Source of the DNA: Aureibacter tunicatorum
GTDB lineage: Bacteria > Bacteroidota > Bacteroidia > Cytophagales > Cyclobacteriaceae
Length of the DNA stretch: 64,000 nucleotides
NCBI RefSeq assembly: GCF_036492635.1
Contig: NZ_AP025305.1
Span: forward strand, 4,420,000 to 4,483,999
Direction of reading: 5' to 3'
The translations under genes were made by a program, and so were the position numbers. Of the stretch, positions 45,540 to 54,932 are shown piece by piece. Each line of letters opens with the position of its first letter. Position 1 is the stretch's first letter. The notes beneath the pieces were generated by a model. It had not been told where the DNA came from, ran no database searches, and worked only from the letters and a program-made list of their open reading frames with translations.

Positions 45540-47840
45540 TTATTGAGCGATTTCCTTTTCGCCGTAATTCCATGGGAATTTCTCCCCTTTCAAATTTTTA
45601 ACGAAGAATGCCCAAAGCCTTTTTCTAAAATATTTGGAGTGATAATCATCATAACTATGGTCTTGGCTCGGCATAATCAAAAGATCAAAATCCTTGTCAG
45701 CTCTAATCAATGCTTCCGCAAGTTTGAAAGTAGCCGAAGGATTCACATTCTCATCCATACCCCCGTGCACAAGCATAAGTTTTCCTTTCAGGTTTTCAGC
45801 CATGGTAACATTCGAAATAGCATTATAAACCGAATCTTCAACCGGCCACCCCATATACATCTCAGGCCACCAAGCTTTTTCCATTCTGAAATCATGATCA
45901 GCAGAACTTGAGACAGCCGCTTTGAAAAAATCCGGATAAGCCAACATGGCATGCGTCGCATCATACCCTCCAGCGGAATGCCCATAAACACCCACTCGGT
46001 CTACATCTACCCATTCATTTTTCTCCGCTAATTGCTCTATAGCCAATTTATGATCCAATAGGTTCTCTCCCATGTTGAGATACGAAACATCATGAAAAGC
46101 TTTTGACCTGTCATTTGTTCCCATTCCGTCGATTTTCACTACCAAAAATCCTAACTCAGCCAAAGCTTGCTCTCCCCAAAACGCTCGCTGGAAATTTCTT
46201 GGGTACATTTGAGTATGGGGGCCCGAATACGTATGGTCAATCACAGGGTACTTCTTGTTCGGATCAAAATTCGAAGGCTTCCAAACGGCTCCATAAATCG
46301 TTGTCTTCCCATCTCTTGCCACTGCGGTAAAAGATTCAGGAGCTTTCCAGCCTTTGGCTTCCAATTTTGAAATGTCTGTAACCGCCAAATCAACAATCTT
46401 CTTTCCCGACTTAGTATCGCGAAGCACATATTCTGTTGGGGTCTCGACCGTTGATAAAGCGTCGATAAAGTATCTATTATCTGGTGAAAGTTTCACATCA
46501 TGATTGAACTTATAATCTGTCAACCATTTAATTTTACCTCCATTGATATTCACATGACATAATTGTCTGTGATAAGGATTGGCGTCTTTTTCAGGGCTGC
46601 TGGCAAGCATGAAAATCTTACCTGTTTCTTTATCCGCTTTCAAAACTTTATGAACTTTGAAATCTCCTTGAGTCAAAGCCTTTATTTTACCTGATTTTAA
46701 GTCATAACTATACAGGTGCTGCCATCCCGACTTTTCAGAAAAGAACACAAATTTGTTTTTATCCTCAAAAACAATCATTTCCATCCCTTCCGGAATATTT
46801 GTATCGGAAATTTCTCCGTAAAGCTCTTTGACAATTCCAGAACTCAAATCAATCAAAGAATACGAGAAACTCTTAAAGCCTCTTTTTCTATCAAGCACTA
46901 AAGCATTATTCGACTCTTCCAGCCATTGAATCCAATAATTATTAATGTGTGTTCTTTTTTCCAACTCAATCGGCAATGCTTTTCTTTTTTCTACATCAAA
47001 AAAGTACGGTGTCATTTCAACCATTGAGGTGTCTCCGGGGCTTCCTCTGAAATACGAATACAACTCCGGCCTGTACAATGTGTCTTGACTATAGTCAAGC
47101 AGATACATCTTGCGAGCGGATCTCATGTCACAAAGATCTGCTTGCAAATACTTTGAATCAGGAGACCAGTCAACATAAAACCTCGAAGATCGCTTCCCTC
47201 CTTCTCCCTTCATCAAATCATACCAACCATAATACGTTGCATATTCATAGCCTTTCTTTCCATCAAAAGTTAACTGAAATTCCTCTTCGGATTCCACTGA
47301 CCGGATATAAAGATTGTACTCTTTTGAAAATGCTTCCCATTTGCCATCGGGAGATAAAATTCCCTCGCTAGAGGATTCTTCCGAGTCTTCACTTTTCTCG
47401 ATTAACTCTCCAGTAATATGATTATACTGGTACTTTTCTCCTTTTACTGAAAAAGAAAACTCATTATTCGAAATAATCTCAACCTTGTTAAATGGCAATT
47501 TATTCGCTTTTACCTCATTGCCAGTCTTTTCAGCCAATTTATCAGCTAAGATATCATGATCAAACAAACGCTTGCTTTCGCCTGTCTTAAAATCAACCCA
47601 TTCAAATGTCTTTGCCTTTGGTGATCGCTCCAAATACCATAAACCGCTGCTATCCTTGGCAAAGCCTGAAGTCATCCATAAATTGTAAACTTTCTTTTGG
47701 GCGATATTCTCCCACAGAAATGACTCTGCGCGACGACAATCATCCTCGGAAACTTGTCCAAACACCGCGCTTTGAACACTCAATAAGCTCAAGACAGCTA
47801 TTAAGCTCCATATTTTTGCAAAAAATTTATCTTTCAACAT
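45540..47840 (-). CDS. Dipeptidyl-peptidase IV-type S9 peptidase
   Basis: 766 residues. A signal peptide (about 1-29, ending AVFGQ) leads to a DPP-IV N-terminal propeller (about 100-520, with GILSPDGKWEAFSKEYNLYI and YVDWSPDSKYLQ) and a prolyl-oligopeptidase catalytic domain: nucleophile in GVYGHSAGGYD (about residue 620), Asp in HGGMDENVNP, His in PSQDHSYDDY. Such exported enzymes remove X-Pro or X-Ala dipeptides from peptide N-termini. The DPP-IV Glu motif is not obvious, so specificity is open. The only other S9 enzyme here is the POP lipoprotein at 31 kb. Monocistronic with a terminator. Confidence 0.92.
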   Translation of the reverse strand: MLKDKFFAKIWSLIAVLSLLSVQSAVFGQVSEDDCRRAESFLWENIAQKKVYNLWMTSGFAKDSSGLWYLERSPKAKTFEWVDFKTGESKRLFDHDILADKLAEKTGNEVKANKLPFNKVEIISNNEFSFSVKGEKYQYNHITGELIEKSEDSEESSSEGILSPDGKWEAFSKEYNLYIRSVESEEEFQLTFDGKKGYEYATYYGWYDLMKGEGGKRSSRFYVDWSPDSKYLQADLCDMRSARKMYLLDYSQDTLYRPELYSYFRGSPGDTSMVEMTPYFFDVEKRKALPIELEKRTHINNYWIQWLEESNNALVLDRKRGFKSFSYSLIDLSSGIVKELYGEISDTNIPEGMEMIVFEDKNKFVFFSEKSGWQHLYSYDLKSGKIKALTQGDFKVHKVLKADKETGKIFMLASSPEKDANPYHRQLCHVNINGGKIKWLTDYKFNHDVKLSPDNRYFIDALSTVETPTEYVLRDTKSGKKIVDLAVTDISKLEAKGWKAPESFTAVARDGKTTIYGAVWKPSNFDPNKKYPVIDHTYSGPHTQMYPRNFQRAFWGEQALAELGFLVVKIDGMGTNDRSKAFHDVSYLNMGENLLDHKLAIEQLAEKNEWVDVDRVGVYGHSAGGYDATHAMLAYPDFFKAAVSSSADHDFRMEKAWWPEMYMGWPVEDSVYNAISNVTMAENLKGKLMLVHGGMDENVNPSATFKLAEALIRADKDFDLLIMPSQDHSYDDYHSKYFRKRLWAFFVKNLKGEKFPWNYGEKEIAQ

Positions 47841-47920
47841 AACAAATCTGATAAGGGTTAAGATGAAATAGCAAGTTATTATTTATAAATATTAAATAAT
47901 GAGCATAGATAATATTTTTA

Positions 47921-47952
47921 ATAAAAAAGCTGCTGAATACACTCAGCAGCTT
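47921..47952 (-). terminator. Rho-independent terminator of the GH125 gene
   Basis: A 10-bp perfect stem AAGCTGCTGA (47927-47936) pairs with TCAGCAGCTT (47943-47952), loop 6. It is followed on the minus strand by U6 from the A run at 47923-47928. It lies 9 bp past the GH125 stop. Confidence 0.87.
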
Positions 47953-47960
47953 CCAATATT

Positions 47961-49382
47961 TTACGCGCTTACAATTTGCGGTTTATTATTATAAAGCTTC
48001 CAAACCAATTCGCCAAATAAAGTATTTACCCAAGCGAACCAAGATCTTGTATAATTTGCAGGATCATCTTTATGGAACGACTCGTGCATAAACCCAGTGC
48101 CCGCATGTGTTTTCTTAAGCATATTCAAGCAGAAAGCGATCTCTTTTTCATCATCGCTAGTCATCGCTCTCATAATGATCGACATCGGCCAGATATAATT
48201 CATTCCGATGTGAGGACCTCCAATGCCTTCGGCAATATCGCTTTTGAAGAAAAACGGGTTATTCTCGCTTAAGATATATGAACGAGTGTCTTGATAGACC
48301 TTTTCTTCTTTATCCATGGCATCCAAATAAGGAAGCGACAATAAACTCGGGATATTCGCATCATCAATCATTAGTCTGTTTCCAAAGCCATCAACTTCGA
48401 AAGGTATCACAGTGCCTAAATCTCCCATATCCGCTCTTGCATAAACTTTCAAGGCTTTGTCAACTTCATCTGCCATTTCATTGCAAGCCAGTGCAAAATC
48501 CCTGTCATCATATATTCCATTGCTGATTTCAGCCATTTGCCTTAATGAAACAACAGCGAAATAATTGGAAGGCACTAAAAACGGAAATACTGTTGAGTCA
48601 TCAGATGGTCTAAATATCGAGGCTATCAAACCAACAGGCTTCACTGGATTACCAGCTCCATACAAAGGGACATTATCCTCGTATTTTGAAGTATTTCTCA
48701 TAAAAGTATAAGGACCAACACCATCTTTTCTTTGTTGCTCTTTAAACGTTCTAAGAATCAATCCCATTGCCGTTTTATAATCCTTGTCAAAAGCACTGGT
48801 GTCTCCGGATATTTTCCAATAATTATAAGCGAGCCTCACCGCATAGCAAAGCGAATCAATTTCCCACTTTCTTTCATGAAGCTCTGGCTTCATATCAGTG
48901 ATATCAGATTCCCAGTGACTACCCTCTGCTCCCTTGTTAAAAGCATTAGCATATGGATCGATCAAAATACATGCAGTCTGCCTGTTGATCAAGCCTAAAA
49001 TCAACGTCTTTAGCTTTTTGTCTTCATTAATCAAAGGCATATAAGGCCAAACTTGTGCCGTTGAGTCTCTCAACCACATAGCTGGTATGTCACCTGTGAT
49101 AATAAAAGTATCTGGTTTCTTGCCTACTGTATGAGAAAGCACAGTTGTATCCAAAGTATTTGGGAAGCAATTCCCAAACATCCAAGCCAATTCCGAATCA
49201 GCTGTTTTTCCTTTGAAAGTTTTGATGACATCTTCTACAATATCAGACGTGAATTTTCGCGAGGCAAAGCCCGGTCTATTCGATGAAAATTCTTTCACGC
49301 CGGCAAATGAAATGTTAGGGAAAGTCATCATGCCGGCAGTGGCTAACGCTCCCGTTTTTAAAAAGTCTCTGCGATTTTTCAT
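47961..49382 (-). CDS. Glycoside hydrolase family 125 (exo-alpha-1,6-mannosidase-like), Tat-exported
   Basis: The ATG at 49382 gives MKNRRDFLKTGALATAG, a twin-arginine signal (RRDFLK), so I prefer it over the frame start at 49412. The 473-residue product is the GH125/DUF1237 (alpha/alpha)6 barrel, with DIPAMWLRDSTAQVWPY, GSHWESDITDMKPELHERKWEIDSL broken over the active-site loop, and IGGPHIGMNYIWPMSIIMRA. Characterised GH125 enzymes hydrolyse alpha-1,6-mannosides from glycans. No other mannan genes (GH92, GH76, SusCD) are nearby. Tat export suggests folding before transport, usual for proteins folded in the cytoplasm. Confidence 0.9.
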   Translation of the reverse strand: MKNRRDFLKTGALATAGMMTFPNISFAGVKEFSSNRPGFASRKFTSDIVEDVIKTFKGKTADSELAWMFGNCFPNTLDTTVLSHTVGKKPDTFIITGDIPAMWLRDSTAQVWPYMPLINEDKKLKTLILGLINRQTACILIDPYANAFNKGAEGSHWESDITDMKPELHERKWEIDSLCYAVRLAYNYWKISGDTSAFDKDYKTAMGLILRTFKEQQRKDGVGPYTFMRNTSKYEDNVPLYGAGNPVKPVGLIASIFRPSDDSTVFPFLVPSNYFAVVSLRQMAEISNGIYDDRDFALACNEMADEVDKALKVYARADMGDLGTVIPFEVDGFGNRLMIDDANIPSLLSLPYLDAMDKEEKVYQDTRSYILSENNPFFFKSDIAEGIGGPHIGMNYIWPMSIIMRAMTSDDEKEIAFCLNMLKKTHAGTGFMHESFHKDDPANYTRSWFAWVNTLFGELVWKLYNNKPQIVSA

Positions 49383-49458
49383 GGTATCCAAAAATAGGTT
49401 TTGTGACACCACTTTAACGCTAAAGCCTTCCGCTTTATTATTCTATTTTTGTTTGACT

Positions 49459-50250
49459 CTAAGGCCTATATGACCTAGTATCTTTCAAGCACTCATCTCC
49501 AAATATTACCTTTGAGCCTGTCTCTTGAAACCTTTGAATATAAGCAATCATATCAGCAACGCCTTCATTCAACCAATACATAACACACTCTTGATTGGTG
49601 CAATGCGCGCCATGCTCTACATCTTGATGTTCGGAAGTCAATGGCACCCCATTATTCACTAAGCCCACAGCATGCCCCATTTCATGAATGACAGTTGTCT
49701 GCTCTACAAATGCCCTTGTAGGCAACAACCTGCTGGACCTCTCCACTACAGGCATAAAAACAGCAGTTACCGGAGTGCCTGTGATGTTTACACCTATGAC
49801 ACCTTCTAAATTTTGCCCATCGGTATCCTGAAAAAAACCATCAACAAACAAAAGGTATAAATAAGCGTCCGTAGGCGTATTAGATGTGCTAAAATTCGCT
49901 CTCCATAAATTCAACAAATCCTCCGCGGAGAAAGACTCTTTATTCTGGGCAGGCAACTCAAGCATATCTCCAGCTTCATTGTCGACATCGACTTTCAACA
50001 TTTCATTGGAAAACAAAGCGGCTATGTTTTCACTCGTAAAATCCCAATAATCTCCATTTGTCATGTTTGAGTAAGGTTCCGCGCCTTTTTCATAAGCCAC
50101 TTCTATCTTGAGATTTTGAATGTCTCTGTAATAATGAGAAAGATCTTCAAAGTCGGTATTATTCGTATCGTCATTACCCTGACAGCCCATGAACAACATA
50201 CCCGCCATACCAACTACAAAAAACTTCAATAGCCATGCTTTCTCCTTCAT
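49459..50250 (-). CDS. Putative zinc metallopeptidase lipoprotein, archaemetzincin-like
   Basis: The ATG at 50250 (MKEKAWLLKFF) or 50262 starts a lipoprotein signal with lipobox FMGC (Cys about 27 in the long form). The C-terminal half has HEMGHAVGL (HExxHxxG metzincin-type motif). About 17 residues later come HC, four residues, CVM: the HC-x4-CxM tail of archaemetzincins, where the third His and the Met-turn lie. The 17-residue insertion (NNGVPLTSEHQDVEHG) between GL and HC is unusual. An N-terminal domain of about 150 residues is unrecognised. It is probably a cell-surface protease of unknown substrate, oriented tail to tail with nothing; GH125 follows 76 bp on. Confidence 0.65.
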   Translation of the reverse strand: MKEKAWLLKFFVVGMAGMLFMGCQGNDDTNNTDFEDLSHYYRDIQNLKIEVAYEKGAEPYSNMTNGDYWDFTSENIAALFSNEMLKVDVDNEAGDMLELPAQNKESFSAEDLLNLWRANFSTSNTPTDAYLYLLFVDGFFQDTDGQNLEGVIGVNITGTPVTAVFMPVVERSSRLLPTRAFVEQTTVIHEMGHAVGLVNNGVPLTSEHQDVEHGAHCTNQECVMYWLNEGVADMIAYIQRFQETGSKVIFGDECLKDTRSYRP

Positions 50251-50388
50251 CCCCTTTTCCAATTTTAATTTAAAGAAATATCCCCTAGAGTAAAATACTA
50301 TCCTTGAAACCCAAAAACACGCTACAAGTTTATTTCACACAATATTTAAAACGCAAAAATTGGCAGGATTATATTTTTTAATGGAAAT

Positions 50389-50411
50389 AAAAAAGGGAGC
50401 GATTTGCTCCC
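50389..50411 (-). terminator. Rho-independent terminator of hemH
   Basis: GGGAGC (50395-50400) pairs with GCTCCC (50406-50411), loop GATTT; U6 follows on the minus strand from the A run 50389-50394. It lies 37 bp past the hemH stop. Confidence 0.82.
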
Positions 50412-50448
50412 CTATGCATTACTATATATTGTCTATAGTAAAGGTTTA

Positions 50449-51468
50449 TTAGGTATTTTTAAGAATAATCTCTTTCAAACAATTTATCCAAAGCGGGTGA
50501 TTATTAAGACTTTCCACTAAGTCCCATTTCTCGCCGCCAGCATCAATGAACTCCTCTTTAAATTCTTCACCGACCTCGATCGTTGTCTCCAAACAATCGG
50601 CTACAAACGAAGGCGAAAAGGCCAAGACTCTTTTTTTGCCTTGTTTTGGAAGCTCTTTCAACAAGTCGTCCGCATAGGGTTGAATCCATGGATCTTTACC
50701 AAGCCTGGATTGGAAGCATACCGTATAGTTTTCCTCTTCAATCCCCAAACGCGAAGCTAATAACCTCGAAGTCTCAAAACACTGAGCCCTGTAGCAATAT
50801 TGGTTTTTTTTGTGAAAAGTACTACAACATTTGTCATTTAATTTGCAATAACCATCCACAGAAGCTTTATGAATTTGCCTTTCAGGTAATCCGTGATAAC
50901 TAAACAAGAAATGGTCATATTTCTCTTCTTCCACATATTTCTTCGCCACGATTGTCAACGCATCCATGAATGATTCTTCTTCCAAGAACTGATTCACAAA
51001 CTTGATCGATGGAATAACCTGCCAAGTATTGACGATATCATTAACTTTTTGGACCACAGATCCTGTCGTAGCCGAAGCATATTGAGGGAACAACGGCAAT
51101 ACCAAAATCTCGCTGACGCATTTGGATTTTAACGCCTGCAATCCGTTCTCAATGCTTGGAGATTGATATCTCATTGCAAGCTCAACCTCATACTCATTTG
51201 GCAATTCTTCTTTCAAAGCTTTTACCACGTCTTCGCCGTAATAAAGCAAGGGAGAGCCTCTTTCATCCCACAGCTCTTCATACACTTTGGCTGACTTTGG
51301 AGCTCTAAATGGCGCGATAATCAAATTGACCAGCATCCATCTTGATAAAAACGGAATGTCAATCACTCTTCCATCCATCAAAAACTCCCTAAGGTATTTT
51401 CTAACATCAGGAACACTAGGACTATCTGGCGTTCCCAAGTTTACTATTAATATCCCCTTTTTTTTCAT
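50449..51468 (-). CDS. hemH: Ferrochelatase
   Basis: 339 residues. The metal-insertion His lies in FSYHGLPERQIHK and the conserved Glu in CLETTIEVGEEF; the N-terminus KGILIVNLGTPDSPS is typical. It inserts iron into protoporphyrin IX (or coproporphyrin III in some lineages) at the end of haem synthesis. A Cys-rich stretch near 210 (YCKLNDKCCS...YCYRAQC) could be a family-specific [2Fe-2S] or structural element; this is an inference. It is monocistronic and separated from hemD by 47 kb. Confidence 0.95.
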   Translation of the reverse strand: MKKKGILIVNLGTPDSPSVPDVRKYLREFLMDGRVIDIPFLSRWMLVNLIIAPFRAPKSAKVYEELWDERGSPLLYYGEDVVKALKEELPNEYEVELAMRYQSPSIENGLQALKSKCVSEILVLPLFPQYASATTGSVVQKVNDIVNTWQVIPSIKFVNQFLEEESFMDALTIVAKKYVEEEKYDHFLFSYHGLPERQIHKASVDGYCKLNDKCCSTFHKKNQYCYRAQCFETSRLLASRLGIEEENYTVCFQSRLGKDPWIQPYADDLLKELPKQGKKRVLAFSPSFVADCLETTIEVGEEFKEEFIDAGGEKWDLVESLNNHPLWINCLKEIILKNT

Positions 51469-51618
51469 CCAAATATTGAAAGACTCAGCAATTCATTAAG
51501 AATAATTCACCAAAGAAAATAAGTTTTTTGAGCAGTAACGCTCACTAGAAACGATAATGATCAAACAACTCCAAATCTTCCGCACAATTACGCTCGCAAT
51601 GTAATCGAAAATTTTCTT

Positions 51619-51660
51619 AATAAAAAAACAAGCGTCTATTCTGACGCTTGTTTTTTTATT
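51619..51660. terminator. Strong bidirectional terminator after gdhA
   Basis: An 18-bp perfect inverted repeat (51619-51636 with 51643-51660): CAAGCGTC/GACGCTTG flanked by A7/T7 on both sides, loop TATTCT. It terminates gdhA on the minus strand 20 bp past its stop and would also stop any plus-strand transcription. Confidence 0.92.
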
Positions 51661-51680
51661 AATACTAAAATATTTTCAAT

Positions 51681-52955
51681 CTAGAAACCGCCTCTGAACT
51701 TGTAAGCTTTAGCGACTTTGTCAATAGCAACAATGTAAGCTGCGATTCTCAAAGACACTCCGTACTCCTCAGAAGTAGCCCAAACATTGCTGAACGCTGC
51801 TCTAATCGTTCTGTCAGACCTTCTATTCACACGCTCTCTAGTCCACTTGTATCCAAGTCTGTTCTGCACCCACTCGAAGTAAGACACTGTCACACCTCCA
51901 GCATTAGCCAAAATATCCGGCACCACAACGATGCCTTTGTCATTGATAATTTGGTCAGCATTCGCTGAAGTAGGGCCGTTAGCTCCTTCGACAATAAGCT
52001 TTGCCTTGATATCCGCCGCGTTTCTGGTCGTGATCACATCCTCCTTCGCAGCAGGCACTAACACATCCACATCCAAAGTCAATATATCTGATCCGCCAAT
52101 CTTTTCAGCTCCTTCAAAGCCTTCCATCGTTCCGCCGTTTGAATTTCTATATTCTATGGCCTTTTTGATGTCGATTCCATTTTTGTTATAGTAAGCTCCG
52201 CTAATATCGCTCACAGCGACAATCATAGCTCCACGCTCTTCCAATAGCAAAGAAGCAAAAGAACCTACATTTCCAAACCCTTGCACAGCCACAGTAGCTT
52301 TGTAAGGATTTATCTTCATTCTTTCCATCGCAGCAAGAGCAGAAATCATCACGCCTCTACCTGTTGCTTCTTCTCTTCCCAATGACCCTCCAAGGAATAG
52401 CGGCTTTCCAGTAACTACTCCAGTAACAGTCTTTCCTTGATTTCTTGAATATTCATCCATCATCCAAGCCATTTCCCTTTGGCCCGTACCCATGTCCGGC
52501 GCGGGAATATCCTTGTCTGGTCCGAATATATCGTTCATGGCAGTCGTATATGATCTAGTCAATCTTTCGATCTCGCCAGCCGACATTTCTCTTGGATTGC
52601 AACGAATACCACCTTTGGCTCCACCATATGGGATATCCACTACTGCACATTTCCAAGTCATCCACGCGGCCAAGGCTTTTACCTCATCCAGATTAACTCC
52701 CATATCATAACGAACACCACCTTTTGTAGGCCCCAAAATGTTTGAATGAATCACACGGTACCCTTCAAATACCCTGATACTTCCATCATCCATGGTTACT
52801 GGCAACGATACAATCACTTGCTTGTCCGGAGACTTCAATACATTGTATATTTCGTCATCTAACCCCAATGAATGCGAAGCTTGCTTGAAGCGTTTCATCA
52901 TTGATTCAAAAGGGTTTTCCTTATCCTTTATCGGTGCTGGTTCAATGTATGACAT
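51681..52955 (-). CDS. gdhA: Glu/Leu/Phe/Val dehydrogenase (glutamate dehydrogenase)
   Basis: 424 residues. The catalytic Lys is in KGGVRYDMGVNLDEV and PYGGAKGG, and the NAD(P)-binding motif is VAVQGFGNVGSFA. This is the hexameric class used for 2-oxoglutarate/glutamate interconversion; whether NAD or NADPH is used cannot be read. Monocistronic between the hemH region and cdsA, with a very strong terminator. Confidence 0.96.
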   Translation of the reverse strand: MSYIEPAPIKDKENPFESMMKRFKQASHSLGLDDEIYNVLKSPDKQVIVSLPVTMDDGSIRVFEGYRVIHSNILGPTKGGVRYDMGVNLDEVKALAAWMTWKCAVVDIPYGGAKGGIRCNPREMSAGEIERLTRSYTTAMNDIFGPDKDIPAPDMGTGQREMAWMMDEYSRNQGKTVTGVVTGKPLFLGGSLGREEATGRGVMISALAAMERMKINPYKATVAVQGFGNVGSFASLLLEERGAMIVAVSDISGAYYNKNGIDIKKAIEYRNSNGGTMEGFEGAEKIGGSDILTLDVDVLVPAAKEDVITTRNAADIKAKLIVEGANGPTSANADQIINDKGIVVVPDILANAGGVTVSYFEWVQNRLGYKWTRERVNRRSDRTIRAAFSNVWATSEEYGVSLRIAAYIVAIDKVAKAYKFRGGF

Positions 52956-53050
52956 AATAATATAGGTAAAAATGATGTTGATTTTAAGCGCTAAATTATA
53001 AATTTGTTCCTAATATCAACGTTTTTTTTTAAAATTATTAACTAAAACGA

Positions 53051-53881
53051 TCACAAAAGTTTTAAAAAGGCCACGATAAATGGCGTAGCCAACAATAAAC
53101 CGTCAAATCGATCCAAAAAACCTCCATGACCAGGAATGCTGGAAGCCGAATCTTTGATTGATATGCTTCTCTTGAATAGCGATTCAACCAAATCTCCGTA
53201 AGTGCCCGCAATGATAGTAATCACCGATAGGCAAAGCCACTCCCACAAAGCCAAGTTTGTGAAATACAAGCTGATCAAGCATGCGATTCCCAAAGAAAGC
53301 AAGGCTCCGCCAAAAAAGCCTTCCCATGACTTTTTAGGAGAAACTCTTTCAAATAGTTTTCGTTTGCCAAAATTCACTCCTGCGAAATAAGCCCCAGTAT
53401 CGCTTGCCCACAATAACAACAAAAGCCCCACAATCATTTGCCATTCATACTTTCCTCCTTGTGAGAATGCAATCACATTGATCAACGATATAGGAACAGC
53501 GATATAAACAATCCCCATGAATGTGAATGCCAAATTCGTGAAAGGTTTCTTTTCGTCTTTTTTATACAGCTTCACTAAATAGGAAACTGACAATAGCGGA
53601 AATATAGCGAACAAATACTTGGAGTCAATTGAGCCTTTTTCTATCAAAAATATCAATGTGAAAAGCACGGCTCCGCAAAACGTGCCGAATGTCTTAAGCG
53701 GTATTTGGCCATCTATGCCCACAAGCTTATAAAATTCTCTTTGAGTAAATATGCAAAGCGTCAAAAACAGCAAAAAATAGGTCCACTCATCCCAATAAAT
53801 CCCACTAATCAATATCACTACTCCTATTATTCCCGTAATGATTCTTTGGGTTAGATTATTAAACTTACTCAAAATCGACAT
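53051..53881 (-). CDS. cdsA: Phosphatidate cytidylyltransferase (CDP-diglyceride synthase)
   Basis: 276 residues with about eight transmembrane segments. The CTP_transf_1 signature is VSPKKSWEGFFGG followed by YGDLVESLFKRSISIKDSASSIPGHGGFLDRFDG, which contains the conserved Asp-rich metal motif. It makes CDP-diacylglycerol from phosphatidate and CTP, the substrate of PssA. Its start overlaps the end of the DUF2007 gene by 17 bp, so the two are translationally coupled. Confidence 0.95.
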   Translation of the reverse strand: MSILSKFNNLTQRIITGIIGVVILISGIYWDEWTYFLLFLTLCIFTQREFYKLVGIDGQIPLKTFGTFCGAVLFTLIFLIEKGSIDSKYLFAIFPLLSVSYLVKLYKKDEKKPFTNLAFTFMGIVYIAVPISLINVIAFSQGGKYEWQMIVGLLLLLWASDTGAYFAGVNFGKRKLFERVSPKKSWEGFFGGALLSLGIACLISLYFTNLALWEWLCLSVITIIAGTYGDLVESLFKRSISIKDSASSIPGHGGFLDRFDGLLLATPFIVAFLKLL

Positions 53882-54071
53882 GCTCTATATATCCTTTTGC
53901 TTTTAAGATTTGATCCACATTCACTTTAACTTCATACTCGCCAAACATCTGATAAGGAGAGCTCATCTTATTCACCACCACTGCGGCTATACCTTTCTGC
54001 AACAGCAAATCTTTGACCATCTCGGCTCTAATCTGATCTTGCGTATTATATGCGACCACCCACTCTTTCAT
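53865..54071 (-). CDS. DUF2007 family small protein (PII-like signal transducing fold)
   Basis: 68 residues: WVVAYNTQDQIRAEMVKDLLLQKGIAAVV then a second strand with GEYEVKVNVDQILKA. DUF2007 proteins are small, ferredoxin-like or PII-like folds without firm function. Being just upstream of cdsA with a 17-bp overlap suggests joint expression with phospholipid synthesis. No signal peptide. Confidence 0.8.
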   Translation of the reverse strand: MKEWVVAYNTQDQIRAEMVKDLLLQKGIAAVVVNKMSSPYQMFGEYEVKVNVDQILKAKGYIEHVDFE

Positions 54072-54200
54072 ATGTGTCCGGATTATGGTTGAAAAAAATT
54101 AATTGGTAAAATAACCTAATTTAAAATTCATTTACTAATAATTGATATTAAATCAGCTTATACCTCATACTGAAAATAAACACATATCGCCTAACAAAAC

Positions 54201-54232
54201 AAAAGCTATCACCAATATTGATGATAGCTTTT
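54201..54232 (-). terminator. Rho-independent terminator of the ferritin gene
   Basis: An 11-bp perfect stem AAAAGCTATCA (54201-54211) pairs with TGATAGCTTTT (54222-54232). U-rich sequence on both sides; it lies 21 bp past the ferritin stop. Confidence 0.82.
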
Positions 54233-54252
54233 AAAATATTACTAGAATTCTT

Positions 54253-54777
54253 CTATTCTTTGAATTTCAATTGTGTCACAGCCTTTTCAATTTCATATAG
54301 CCCCAATCCATCTTGTCCCATAAGGTCGAACAACTTCAATGCTCGTCTTGAGATGAAGACTTCTTCTCTTTGCTCTTTCACGAACCAGTTAAGGTATTCC
54401 ACAGTAGAATAGTCTTTATGCTTCATGCAGAAATCCACCAAATTATTGATCGCTTGCGTCACCGCAATCTCTTGACTCAACATATACTCGTAAACTTCCC
54501 TCAAGCTGTCAAAATCTTCTCTTACTTTGCCTACTTGCGGCGAATGAGCAAGCCCACCCATGTTGTTCACATATCTGAACAATTTCTTCATGTGCTCTCT
54601 TTCCTCATCCGATTGCTTGATAAAATACTCGTAAGCCAAGTCAAATCCATTAGCCATGCACCAACTCGCCATAGCAAGATAGGAAGCGGAAGCTCCAGCT
54701 TCCATTGCAATCTGCTTGTTCAACGCCAACTCTACATCTTCTGTCAACGATTTTTCTATGCTTAATAAATCTTTCAT
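54253..54777 (-). CDS. ftnA: Ferritin
   Basis: 174 residues, the four-helix-bundle length of bacterial non-haem ferritin. The ferroxidase Glu/His ligands are visible in NKQIAMEAGASASYLAMAS and IKQSDEEREHMKKLF, with a further Glu in LNWFVKEQREEV. It oxidises and stores iron. It appears monocistronic; no Fur box was located by eye. Confidence 0.95.
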   Translation of the reverse strand: MKDLLSIEKSLTEDVELALNKQIAMEAGASASYLAMASWCMANGFDLAYEYFIKQSDEEREHMKKLFRYVNNMGGLAHSPQVGKVREDFDSLREVYEYMLSQEIAVTQAINNLVDFCMKHKDYSTVEYLNWFVKEQREEVFISRRALKLFDLMGQDGLGLYEIEKAVTQLKFKE

Positions 54778-54932
54778 TTCTTAGTTTTTAATTCTTTTAT
54801 TTAAAATACGGTTAAAAGAGCAAAAACGACGACAAACTATTGAGAATCCAATAATTTATATTAAATCTAACTCTTAAAAAAGCCGCTTAGTTAATAAAGA
54901 ACTAACAATAACTAAGATGAAAAGTTGCGAGT

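Noticed and set aside
49389-49396. Minus-strand TATTTTTG just upstream of the GH125 start
   Set aside because: It would imply a leaderless transcript and no -33 element is seen; chance in A+T-rich DNA is more likely.
54370-54765. 131-codon plus-strand ORF across the ferritin gene
   Set aside because: Antisense shadow of a well-conserved gene; Ile/His-rich nonsense composition.
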